DNA of 18,255 nucleotides, taken from positions 1 to 18,255 of the forward strand of contig JBEEPJ010000015.1 in the NCBI GenBank assembly GCA_041191165.1. The letters run 5' to 3'. A program made the position numbers and the translations under genes. Within the stretch, counting starts at the first letter, position 1. Each line of letters begins with the position of its first letter. The notes beneath the pieces were generated by a model. That model was not told the DNA's origin, did not search any database, and was given only the letters and a program-made list of their open reading frames with translations. This DNA is from CAMCYM01 sp041191165. GTDB lineage: Bacteria; Bacteroidota; Bacteroidia; Flavobacteriales_D; Sanyastnellaceae. Of this stretch, positions 1 through 6,394 are shown in pieces.

Positions 1-1022
1 TGTTTCGCGATCAGGCAATCGGATATGCCCCGGGCGCAATGTTGGAGACCTTTCCGTTTACAGCGGGTTTGGCCTGGGAAACCTATCTGCTCGATCCAGT
101 GCCGGGCACGACGGATCAATACATCAGTGCCATTCCCGATGGAAATGGGGTCACTGCGCGCAAGGAGGTGGAGCGTGCAGGCCAAATCGCCGAAACCAAC
201 ATCGCCCTCGCCAGCAATTTCCGGAACCGCCTGTTCCTCGGCGCTACGCTCGTCCTCCCCCGGGTGTATTTCACGGAGTCCACCCGCCTCACGGAACTCG
301 CCCGACCCGATACGCTGGCCCTTTACGAATGGACGTACACGGAGGACCTCACGGTGGACGGGAACGGCATCCAAGGCAGACTGGGGATACTTTGGGCCGC
401 CTCCGACTGGCTGCGCATCGGCGCCAGTTATCAGACACCCGGACGCCTGGCGATTGACGACACGTACGAAACCCGAATGTCTTCACGCTTCCGCGCTGGA
501 GATGAGTACGAAGCGGCTTCCCCGTTCAACAGCATCACCTACGCCGTGCGCACCCCTGCTCGTTTCAGTGGAAGCGCTGCATTTCTTTTCGGAAAATTCG
601 GCTTGCTGTCCGCCCAATACGACCGGGTGGACCATGGCGGCGGCCTCCTCCGACCCCGTTGGCGCGCCGACCGGGACGCGTACGACTACGCGGTCGAAAA
701 TGCAACCGCCCGCAACATCTACCAGGTCGCTCACAATGTGCGCATTGGCACCGAATGGCGCATCCGCTCCCTGTACCGATTGCGATTGGGCGTGAGCCAG
801 GAGATGACCCCCTATTCCAACACCGCCAACACGGCGACTTCCAGCACGCGCCGGGGCGTGGCGGGCGGATTCGAATACCGAACCGAGAAGGGCCACGTGG
901 GCATCGCCTTTCGCAGACTGGTCTGGTCGGAGGACTTGAGCCTCTTCGGACCGGACAATGGCACTTTCCAAATCCAACGGGCGAACACGCTGGTGCTGGT
1001 GGGGGCAGGCCTGCGTTTTTAG
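1..1022 (+). CDS. OmpP1/FadL-like outer-membrane transport protein (3' part)
   Basis: This reading frame is already open at the left edge, with codons in phase from base 3, so the start and any signal peptide lie outside the window; it ends at a TAG at 1020-1022. About 340 residues are visible. They alternate short beta-strands with Tyr/Trp/Arg-rich turns, for example the stretch with NRLFLGATL and DWLRIGASYQTPGRL, and the protein ends in GAGLRF, with a terminal Phe as is common for outer-membrane barrels. The pattern matches the Bacteroidota branch of the OmpP1/FadL/TodX family, whose members carry hydrophobic compounds such as long-chain fatty acids across the outer membrane. The N-terminal plug is not visible, so substrate gating cannot be judged. 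Its downstream neighbour is convergent. Family assignment rests on recalled sequence pattern; the substrate is unknown. Confidence 0.78.
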   Translation, partial: FRDQAIGYAPGAMLETFPFTAGLAWETYLLDPVPGTTDQYISAIPDGNGVTARKEVERAGQIAETNIALASNFRNRLFLGATLVLPRVYFTESTRLTELARPDTLALYEWTYTEDLTVDGNGIQGRLGILWAASDWLRIGASYQTPGRLAIDDTYETRMSSRFRAGDEYEAASPFNSITYAVRTPARFSGSAAFLFGKFGLLSAQYDRVDHGGGLLRPRWRADRDAYDYAVENATARNIYQVAHNVRIGTEWRIRSLYRLRLGVSQEMTPYSNTANTATSSTRRGVAGGFEYRTEKGHVGIAFRRLVWSEDLSLFGPDNGTFQIQRANTLVLVGAGLRF

Positions 1023-1144
1023 CGCCCGCCACTCCTGTCCCCGCGGTCAGCCCGCAGAAAAAGGCGCGATAAGCTACTCATGAAACGCATGAGCAAGCCA
1101 TCCCCTTTTCAGAGGTCCCTGCTCAACTGAAGCGCAGCGAAAAA

Positions 1145-1954
1145 TTACTTGGCTGTAACGCCCCCCCCCATCTCTTTCGCCACCATCGCCTCGATGCGCT
1201 GACGCACCTCGTCCGCCAGCTCCTTGTCCACCAAAATACGGCCACTGTGCTCATCCACGATGATGCGCTTGCGCTGGGCGATGTCGATGCGGCGCTGGGG
1301 TGGAATCTTGATGAATGATCCCGCGGAGGCTTGGCGCTCGATGGGAACCACCGCCAAGCCGTTCTTCGCCGCCTGGCGAATGCGCTGGTAACTGGCGAGC
1401 AAGCGACCGTCAATTTCCTCGGCCAACTTCTGGCTCAAGTTCAGCAACAACTCCTCTTCAGCTTGGGTCTCCGCTACAATTTCAGCGAGCTCAGCCTGCT
1501 TGCCTGCCAAATCCTCTTCCCGCTTCGCCAACTTCTCCCGGCTGGTTTCCAGGGCAGCCATGCCCGAGTCAATCTTCACTTGAATTTCCCGAATGCGCTT
1601 CTCACAGAGCTCGATTTCCAATTGCTGGTACTCCAACTCGTTGTTCAGCGATTCGTACTCCCGGTTGTTCCGGACGTTGTTCTGCTGCTCCGTGTACTTC
1701 GCAATGAGGGCTTTGCTGTCCTCGATTTGGTTGCGATAAGCCGATACGTGCTGGAGATTGAGCTGATGCGCGGACTCCTGGTTGGCCAAGCGCGTGCGCA
1801 GTCCCTCGATTTCATCCTCCAAATCCTGTACCTCCAGCGGAAGCTCACCCCGAACCACCCGAATCCGGTCGATGCGGGAGTCAATCAACTGCAACGCGTA
1901 CAAACTGCGCAACTTTTCTTCTGCGGAAGAGGTGGATTTGGATTGAACTGCCAT
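1145..1954 (-). CDS. Coiled-coil 'C4-type zinc ribbon' family protein lacking its zinc cysteines
   Basis: The 269-residue protein starts at ATG 1954, 10 nt after the nif3-like stop, so the two genes are probably co-transcribed. Residues of about 12-195 are rich in Glu, Gln, Leu, Lys and Arg with heptad character and should form a long helical hairpin. The C-terminal part contains the family signature IKIPPQRRIDIA followed by GRILVD. In this family (HP0958/CT398-like, DUF164-type) that region is a zinc ribbon with two Cys pairs. Here the expected Cys positions read Ser210, Ser213, Asp234 and Ser237, so zinc cannot be bound in the usual way although the surrounding fold residues are kept. The only Cys visible is in the coiled coil (ELCEKRI). 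The cellular role in Bacteroidota is not established; nucleic-acid or protein scaffolding has been suggested for relatives. The family call is firm and the function is not. Confidence 0.85.
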   Translation of the reverse strand: MAVQSKSTSSAEEKLRSLYALQLIDSRIDRIRVVRGELPLEVQDLEDEIEGLRTRLANQESAHQLNLQHVSAYRNQIEDSKALIAKYTEQQNNVRNNREYESLNNELEYQQLEIELCEKRIREIQVKIDSGMAALETSREKLAKREEDLAGKQAELAEIVAETQAEEELLLNLSQKLAEEIDGRLLASYQRIRQAAKNGLAVVPIERQASAGSFIKIPPQRRIDIAQRKRIIVDEHSGRILVDKELADEVRQRIEAMVAKEMGGGVTAK

Positions 1955-1964
1955 GGGATAAGAA

Positions 1965-3098
1965 TCAACGGTAATGGACAGGATTGGGTTGGTTTTGAGC
2001 CAAACGGACGGCGAAATTAGGGAATATATCCCGGAATTCCGACATCAATCGCTCCTGAATCCACGGGACCACCGGCCACTCGCTTTCGTAATGGCCCACA
2101 TCCACCAAAACCAGTCGGTTTTGGGCCGCATCAAATTCGTGGTATTTGAGGTCAGAAGTGACATAAACATCTGCATTCCAACGCAATGCGGCGGGCGTCA
2201 GAAAGGCACCTGATCCGCCGCACAAGGCCACTTTCTGCACGGTGGACTTGACCAGCGCACTGTGGCGAATGGCCCCGCAACCCAGGACTTGCTTCACGTG
2301 GTCGAGGAAGGCCTCCACCGGCATGGCTGCGGGCAATTCTCCCACGCGACCGGAGCCGATGTGGGGATGGGCGTTGGCGAGCGGGAGAATTTGGTGGGCG
2401 ATTTCCTCGTAAGGATGGCTGGCGCGCATGGCCTCGAGGACGGCAGGCAGGTCCCAGCGGTGCACCAGGGCCTCGAGCCGGACTTCCTCCACCCGGTTGA
2501 AGTCACCGGGGGTGCCCAGCGCGGGTCGGGCGCCGGTCAAGGGGCGAAAGCTTCCCGTGCCGTTCGACTGAAACCCGCAACGGTCATATCGCCCCAACTT
2601 GCCCGCCCCGGCATCAAAAAGCGCGGCCTCAACGCCGTCTGCGGCATCCTCCGGAACGAAGACCACCAACTGCACCATCAGGTCCGGCTTCCCCTCCAAG
2701 GGACGGAGGGTGGCGGGAACCAGGCCCAGCCGCTCCGCCAGCGCGGCATTGACGCCGTCGGACACGTGGTCGAGGTTCGTGTGCGCCGCGTAGATCGCGA
2801 TGCCATGGCGGAGGGCGAGCTCGACGGTGCGCTGCACCGTGTTCTGGCCGGTTAACCGCTTGAGGCCCTGAAAGATAACCGGGTGATGGACGACGACCAT
2901 TTGGCCTTTAAAATCCACCGCTTCTTCGATCAGGGCTTCATTGCAGTCCAAACCCACCACCACCCGCTGCACCGGCGCGTCCGCCCGACCCACCAACAAG
3001 CCCGCGTTGTCATACGATTCCTGCAAAAAAGGTGGGGCCCAGCGCTCCATGGCCCGGGCGATGTCCCCGACAGTGGGGTGTTTGGGTGCATCTTGCAT
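1965..3098 (-). CDS. Nif3-like dinuclear metal-centre protein with inserted PII/CutA-like domain
   Basis: I chose ATG 3098, giving 377 residues. The frame stays open for 145 more codons upstream, but that stretch is antisense to lpxK and has no family resemblance, and the chosen start puts the conserved ESYDNAGLLVG near residue 27 as in the family. Metal-ligand motifs are all present: HHP at residues 71-73, HTNLD at 106-110 and GHYESEW starting near 335. Between them, roughly residues 135-250, lies an extra domain (KPDLMVQLVVFVPEDAADGV...HPYEEIAHQI) like the YqfO-type insertion. The family forms hexamers with a two-metal site; its reaction is unsettled, with GTP cyclohydrolase I type 2 a common but weakly supported name. 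The gene lies head-to-head with lpxK, only 24 bp apart, and is followed after 10 nt by the coiled-coil protein gene, a usual Bacteroidota pairing. Confidence 0.94.
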   Translation of the reverse strand: MQDAPKHPTVGDIARAMERWAPPFLQESYDNAGLLVGRADAPVQRVVVGLDCNEALIEEAVDFKGQMVVVHHPVIFQGLKRLTGQNTVQRTVELALRHGIAIYAAHTNLDHVSDGVNAALAERLGLVPATLRPLEGKPDLMVQLVVFVPEDAADGVEAALFDAGAGKLGRYDRCGFQSNGTGSFRPLTGARPALGTPGDFNRVEEVRLEALVHRWDLPAVLEAMRASHPYEEIAHQILPLANAHPHIGSGRVGELPAAMPVEAFLDHVKQVLGCGAIRHSALVKSTVQKVALCGGSGAFLTPAALRWNADVYVTSDLKYHEFDAAQNRLVLVDVGHYESEWPVVPWIQERLMSEFRDIFPNFAVRLAQNQPNPVHYR

Positions 3099-3102
3099 GC
3101 TG

Positions 3103-3110
3103 CAAATGTA
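3103..3110 (-). promoter_or_regulatory. Putative -7 promoter element of the nif3-like gene
   Basis: The minus strand reads TACATTTG here, a perfect match to the Bacteroidota -7 consensus TAnnTTTG, ending only 4 nt before the ATG at 3098. Transcription would begin at or just before the start codon, giving a leaderless mRNA. No exact TTG -33 element is seen; the closest triplet is TGG, about 21 nt upstream and inside lpxK. It is a consensus match only. Confidence 0.45.
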
Positions 3111-3122
3111 CCATCCCGAACG

Positions 3123-4163
3123 ATGAGGATTCCACGCGATGCGCGCGCCTGGGGACTGCCGTTGGCCCTGCTGTACGGTGCGGTGGTCCGCCTGCGAAAC
3201 TGGGCTTACGACCGGGGTTGGCGATCTTCGCGCCCGGGCGCCCTGCATACGCTGGTGCTGGGAAATGTGACGGTAGGCGGAACGGGGAAGACGCCCCACG
3301 CCCTCTACATGGTGCGGGCGCTGGAGCGCATCGTAGGGGAAGGTCGGGTCGGGGTCCTGAGCCGGGGATACGGGCGGCGAACGCGGGGATTTCGATGGGT
3401 CAGCGCCGAGGACGCCGCCACCGCCACCGGGGACGAACCGCTGCTCATCAAACGCCACCTCGGGGAAGTGGCGGTCGCCGTCTGCGAAGATCGTCTCGCC
3501 GGGCTGGCCGCGATGCGCGCGCAGGCCCCTCACCTGCGATGGGTCGTGCTCGACGACGCCCTACAACACCGCAGGCTTCGCCCCGACCTCGCCCTCGTGC
3601 TGCTCGACGAAAGCCAGCCCGTGGGACTGGATTTCTACCTGCCCTGCGGTCGCCTGCGCGACACCCCCCGCTCCCTGGCGCGCGCGGACGCCGCCCTGCT
3701 CACCCGGCTGCCCGCCGATGCCAGCCCGGCGATGCTCGCTGCCTCCCTGGAAAGACAGGGCTGGCCCGCGGACCGTCCCCATTGGGGCACCACGATGCAC
3801 ATGCGATTCCCCGACCTCCCCCAGACCCCTCCGCGGGCCATCGCCGTGGCCGGCATCGCCCAACCCCAGCGGTTTCTCGACGCCTTGCCCGGTCCCTTCG
3901 AGCTCATGGCGTCCTTCACCTATCCCGATCACCACCCCTATTCGGAGCGCGACGTCCGGCACTGGGTGCAGACCGCTCATCACCACCGGGCGAGCCTGCT
4001 CGTCACCACCGAGAAAGATGCCATGCGGATTCAACCCCTGTCCGCCGTGCTCCATCCGCTCGAGATGATGACCGTGGGGCTCGAGGTACAGTTTTTTCTA
4101 GCCCAAACCTTCCAAAAGTGGTTGGAGCAGAAAGTCACCCAAATCGAAGAGGGCGCACGTTAA
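3123..4163 (+). CDS. lpxK: Tetraacyldisaccharide 4'-kinase LpxK
   Basis: LpxK transfers the gamma-phosphate of ATP to the 4' position of the tetra-acylated disaccharide 1-phosphate, making lipid IVA at the inner face of the cytoplasmic membrane. The 346-residue product has the usual family length. Visible motifs are a Walker A loop, GNVTVGGTGKT, at residues 47-57; LSRGYGRR at 79-86; GDEP at 103-106; the catalytic-region DDALQH at 144-149; and TTEKDAMR near the C-terminus. A hydrophobic N-terminal helix (LPLALLYGAVV) fits membrane association. The ATG at 3123 was chosen because it begins the conserved N-terminus; further upstream codons in this frame overlap nif3 antisense. It starts a plus-strand cluster with the TlpA-like lipoprotein (19-nt gap) and an LpxH-type gene. 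Its promoter must lie within the opposite gene because only 24 bp separate the two starts. Confidence 0.95.
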   Translation: MRIPRDARAWGLPLALLYGAVVRLRNWAYDRGWRSSRPGALHTLVLGNVTVGGTGKTPHALYMVRALERIVGEGRVGVLSRGYGRRTRGFRWVSAEDAATATGDEPLLIKRHLGEVAVAVCEDRLAGLAAMRAQAPHLRWVVLDDALQHRRLRPDLALVLLDESQPVGLDFYLPCGRLRDTPRSLARADAALLTRLPADASPAMLAASLERQGWPADRPHWGTTMHMRFPDLPQTPPRAIAVAGIAQPQRFLDALPGPFELMASFTYPDHHPYSERDVRHWVQTAHHHRASLLVTTEKDAMRIQPLSAVLHPLEMMTVGLEVQFFLAQTFQKWLEQKVTQIEEGAR

Positions 4164-4182
4164 AATTCAAGATATTTGGCCT

Positions 4183-5373
4183 ATGAAATCATGGATTTTT
4201 TGGTTCGTGGCCGCGTTTGTGGCCTCAACGGGAGTAGGCTGTCAGAACGGCACTGCATCTAACCAACCTGCGGGCCCTGTGGGCACCATCACGGGAATCG
4301 TTCGCAATGCCCCTGCCCAGAAGGTCAGTTTGATGGCCCTGGTCAACCGCCGATGGACGGAAGTGGCCGCCGATTTTACCGGAGACGATGGCTCCTTCTC
4401 GCTCAAGCCTGAAAAAGGCTTGGAGTATGATTACTATCAATTGCTGGTCGAGGCCCAATATGGGATGATGCTGCTCATGGACTCCACCCAAGGGGTCCGC
4501 GTGGAAATCGATGCCCTCCCCCAAAACCCGGGCTTCATTACCGCCGCAAAGGTGATGGGCTCGAATGAGTCCGCCCTCATTGCGGAATATGTCCCAGAAG
4601 CCCTGGTCATTCAGGACTCTTTGACCCAGGTGAACATCGCCCTGCAGATGAATCCCCAGCTCGCCGAGCAGAACAGTGCCGAGTTCACCCGTCTCAAGCA
4701 GCGCGCGCATGAGATTGCGATGGCATTCATCGAGGAAAACAAGGGTTCTCCCGTCGGATTGTTCGCCCTCGATCAACTCAACCGCTCGACTTCGACCACC
4801 GTCACCCAAGAAGTTCTGACCGAGGCCCGGAAATCCATGCCCAAATCCGCCTATCTCGCCGCAGTTGAGGAACGGTTGCAGGCCGCCAAGGCACGCACTT
4901 TGCCCGGGGGACAACCCCAACCGGCTGCGGAAAGTGCCTCCGCAGGCATCGCGGTAGGGACGCCAGCGCCCGAAATTCTGATGAACGGATTGGATGGAAA
5001 AGCCCGCAAACTCTCTGATTTGAAAGGCAAAGTGGTGCTTATCGATTTCTGGGCCTCTTGGTGCGGCCCATGCCGACGTGAAAATCCCAATGTGGTCCGG
5101 GCGTATCAGCAGTACAAAAGCAAAGGGTTCGAAGTTTTCTCGGTCTCCTTGGACAAGGCAAAAGAGCCTTGGGAAAAAGCGATTGAGCAGGATGGATTGG
5201 TTTGGCCCAACCATGTAAGCGACCTCGCAGGCTGGAGCAATGTAGCCGCCGCCGCATACGGAGTGACGGCCATTCCGGCTACGTTCCTCATCGACCAAGA
5301 GGGAAAAGTGGTGGCCACCAACCTGCGCGGACCGGCATTGGCAAACAAGCTCAACGAATTGCTGCCCGGTTGA
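4183..5373 (+). CDS. TlpA-type thioredoxin-fold lipoprotein (periplasmic thiol-disulfide protein)
   Basis: The 396-residue protein begins with a signal sequence and a lipobox-like end (STGVGC, Cys20), suggesting a lipoprotein facing the periplasm. Residues of about 35-120 form a beta-rich domain (GTITGIVRNAPAQKVSLMAL) resembling the DUF4369-type N-terminal domain of Bacteroidota TlpA proteins. A helical middle region follows, then a Pro/Ala-rich linker near 245-255. From about residue 258 comes a TlpA/AhpC-TSA thioredoxin fold with FWASWCGPCRREN; the redox pair is Cys294 and Cys297. The cis-Pro region AIPATFLID is also present. It probably reduces or oxidises thiols of envelope proteins; the partner is unknown. 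It lies 19 nt after lpxK and its stop overlaps the possible TTG start of the next gene, so co-transcription is likely. A one-mismatch -7 element (GATATTTG) sits just upstream, so an internal promoter is possible. Confidence 0.87.
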   Translation: MKSWIFWFVAAFVASTGVGCQNGTASNQPAGPVGTITGIVRNAPAQKVSLMALVNRRWTEVAADFTGDDGSFSLKPEKGLEYDYYQLLVEAQYGMMLLMDSTQGVRVEIDALPQNPGFITAAKVMGSNESALIAEYVPEALVIQDSLTQVNIALQMNPQLAEQNSAEFTRLKQRAHEIAMAFIEENKGSPVGLFALDQLNRSTSTTVTQEVLTEARKSMPKSAYLAAVEERLQAAKARTLPGGQPQPAAESASAGIAVGTPAPEILMNGLDGKARKLSDLKGKVVLIDFWASWCGPCRRENPNVVRAYQQYKSKGFEVFSVSLDKAKEPWEKAIEQDGLVWPNHVSDLAGWSNVAAAAYGVTAIPATFLIDQEGKVVATNLRGPALANKLNELLPG

Positions 5374-6212
5374 CCGCCTCCCCTTCTCTGCATTCCTCCG
5401 ATGCTTCCGGGTCAGAGCGCTTGGAGGTTTACCTGGCTTCAGATCTTCACCTGGGCAGTCCGAGTTTTGCGGGCAGCAGAAATCGGGAACTCGCTTTCAC
5501 CCGTTGGCTGGAAGAGGCTGCCGCGGGCCAAGGGCATGCAGAAGGACATCCCGCCACGGAGTTTCACCTCGTGGGAGACCTGTTCGATTTCTGGTATGAG
5601 TACCGGTACGTGGTCCCCCGCGGTGGGGCCAGGCTCATGGGCGCCATCGCCCGCATTACGGATGCAGGCATTCCTGTGCACTTCTACACAGGGAACCATG
5701 ATCTGTGGACCTTCGGGTATCTGGAAGAAGAGCTAGGGGTCAGGGTACATACATCGCCCCAATTGTTTCAGTGGGGCAGCCGCCGCTGCCTGGTGGGACA
5801 CGGGGATGGATTGGGGCCCGGAGATCGGGGCTACAAAAGGCTCAAACGCCTCTTTCACAACCCCATCCTCCAACGCATGTTCCAGACCATCCACCCGGAT
5901 TGGACCCATGGTTTTGCGCGCCGTTGGTCTGCGAGCAGCCGAGAATCCCAGCAACTGGGAGCCTCCGCCACGATTCGACCCGAGCAGGAGTGGCTTTGGG
6001 TATACGCATGCGACTACTTGCGGGACATCGACCCCGATATGGACCTTTTCTTCTTCGGACATCGGCATCTTCCCTTGGAGTTAGACCTCATCACGCCCCC
6101 ACATCGGACACGGTCCTTAACCCCACGGTACGTCAACCTCGGGGATTGGATCCAATATTACACATACGTCCACCTGAACGAAACCGGCTACGCCTTGCGC
6201 TCTTTTCGTTGA
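5370..6212 (+). CDS. lpxH: UDP-2,3-diacylglucosamine diphosphatase (LpxH-type metallophosphoesterase)
   Basis: The enzyme would cleave UDP-2,3-diacylglucosamine to lipid X and UMP, the step before disaccharide formation in lipid A synthesis. Calcineurin-fold metal motifs are complete: SDLHLGSP (Asp25, His27), GDLFDFW (Asp70), GNHD (108-111), HGDG (His144) and GHRH (His231, His233), and GPGDRGYKRLKR fits the LpxH-type branch. There is no ATG in frame near the beginning. TTG 5370 overlaps the stop of the TlpA-type gene (TTGA) and gives 280 residues; TTG 5421 gives 263 residues beginning directly at the conserved VYLASDLHLG strand and agrees better with usual family N-termini. The coordinates use the first; I cannot decide between them. 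It forms a lipid A-centred cluster with lpxK and is followed by a strong terminator. The symbol is by family membership, not by a proven activity. Confidence 0.88.
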   Translation: MTASPSLHSSDASGSERLEVYLASDLHLGSPSFAGSRNRELAFTRWLEEAAAGQGHAEGHPATEFHLVGDLFDFWYEYRYVVPRGGARLMGAIARITDAGIPVHFYTGNHDLWTFGYLEEELGVRVHTSPQLFQWGSRRCLVGHGDGLGPGDRGYKRLKRLFHNPILQRMFQTIHPDWTHGFARRWSASSRESQQLGASATIRPEQEWLWVYACDYLRDIDPDMDLFFFGHRHLPLELDLITPPHRTRSLTPRYVNLGDWIQYYTYVHLNETGYALRSFR

Positions 6213-6274
6213 TTCGCGAGATCCGCTGCCCACGTTTCCTTGCTGTGCTTCCCTATTTCCTGGACCGGGGCAGC

Positions 6275-6313
6275 GCAAACCCATCCATCCCGGGAGGAAA
6301 CACCTGGGTTTGC
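6275..6313. repeat. 9-bp inverted repeat in the convergent gap
   Basis: GCAAACCCA at 6275-6283 is the exact reverse complement of TGGGTTTGC at 6305-6313, with 21 nt between. It lies after the LpxH-type stop and before the main terminator hairpin. No T-run follows, so it may be an extra RNA stem, a processing signal or chance. The rest of the 6213-6394 gap holds no gene that I can see. Confidence 0.35.
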
Positions 6314-6346
6314 CCCCACCCACCTTCCGATCGAAGGGGAAATAAA

Positions 6347-6373
6347 AAAGGCCCACCTGCGCGGTGGGCCTTT
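6347..6373. terminator. Bidirectional intrinsic terminator
   Basis: GGCCCACC (6350-6357) pairs with GGTGGGCC (6363-6370) around the loop TGCGC, extended by AAA/TTT on the two sides. Read on the minus strand the stem is followed by a run of T residues (TTTTTT ATTT), a classic intrinsic terminator for the T9SS gene ending at 6395. Read on the plus strand a shorter TTTCTATT tail serves the lpxK-to-LpxH cluster. It sits in the convergent gap between the two units. Confidence 0.85.
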
Positions 6374-6394
6374 CTATTCGTTGGCTACTCCTGC

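Noticed and set aside
1080..1130. 16-residue ORF (MKRMSKPSPFQ...) in the convergent gap
   Set aside because: Too short, no ribosome site or family match; the 1023-1144 gap otherwise shows only a weak 5-bp stem (1077-1093) that is not a convincing terminator.
3099..3533. Upstream 145-codon extension of the nif3-like frame
   Set aside because: It runs antisense through lpxK, is rich in Arg/Pro/Gly as expected from a GC-rich complementary frame, and the family N-terminus fits at 3098.
5202..5369. ATG 5202 as start of the LpxH-type gene
   Set aside because: It would add 56 residues read out of frame through the thioredoxin gene, with no resemblance to the family.
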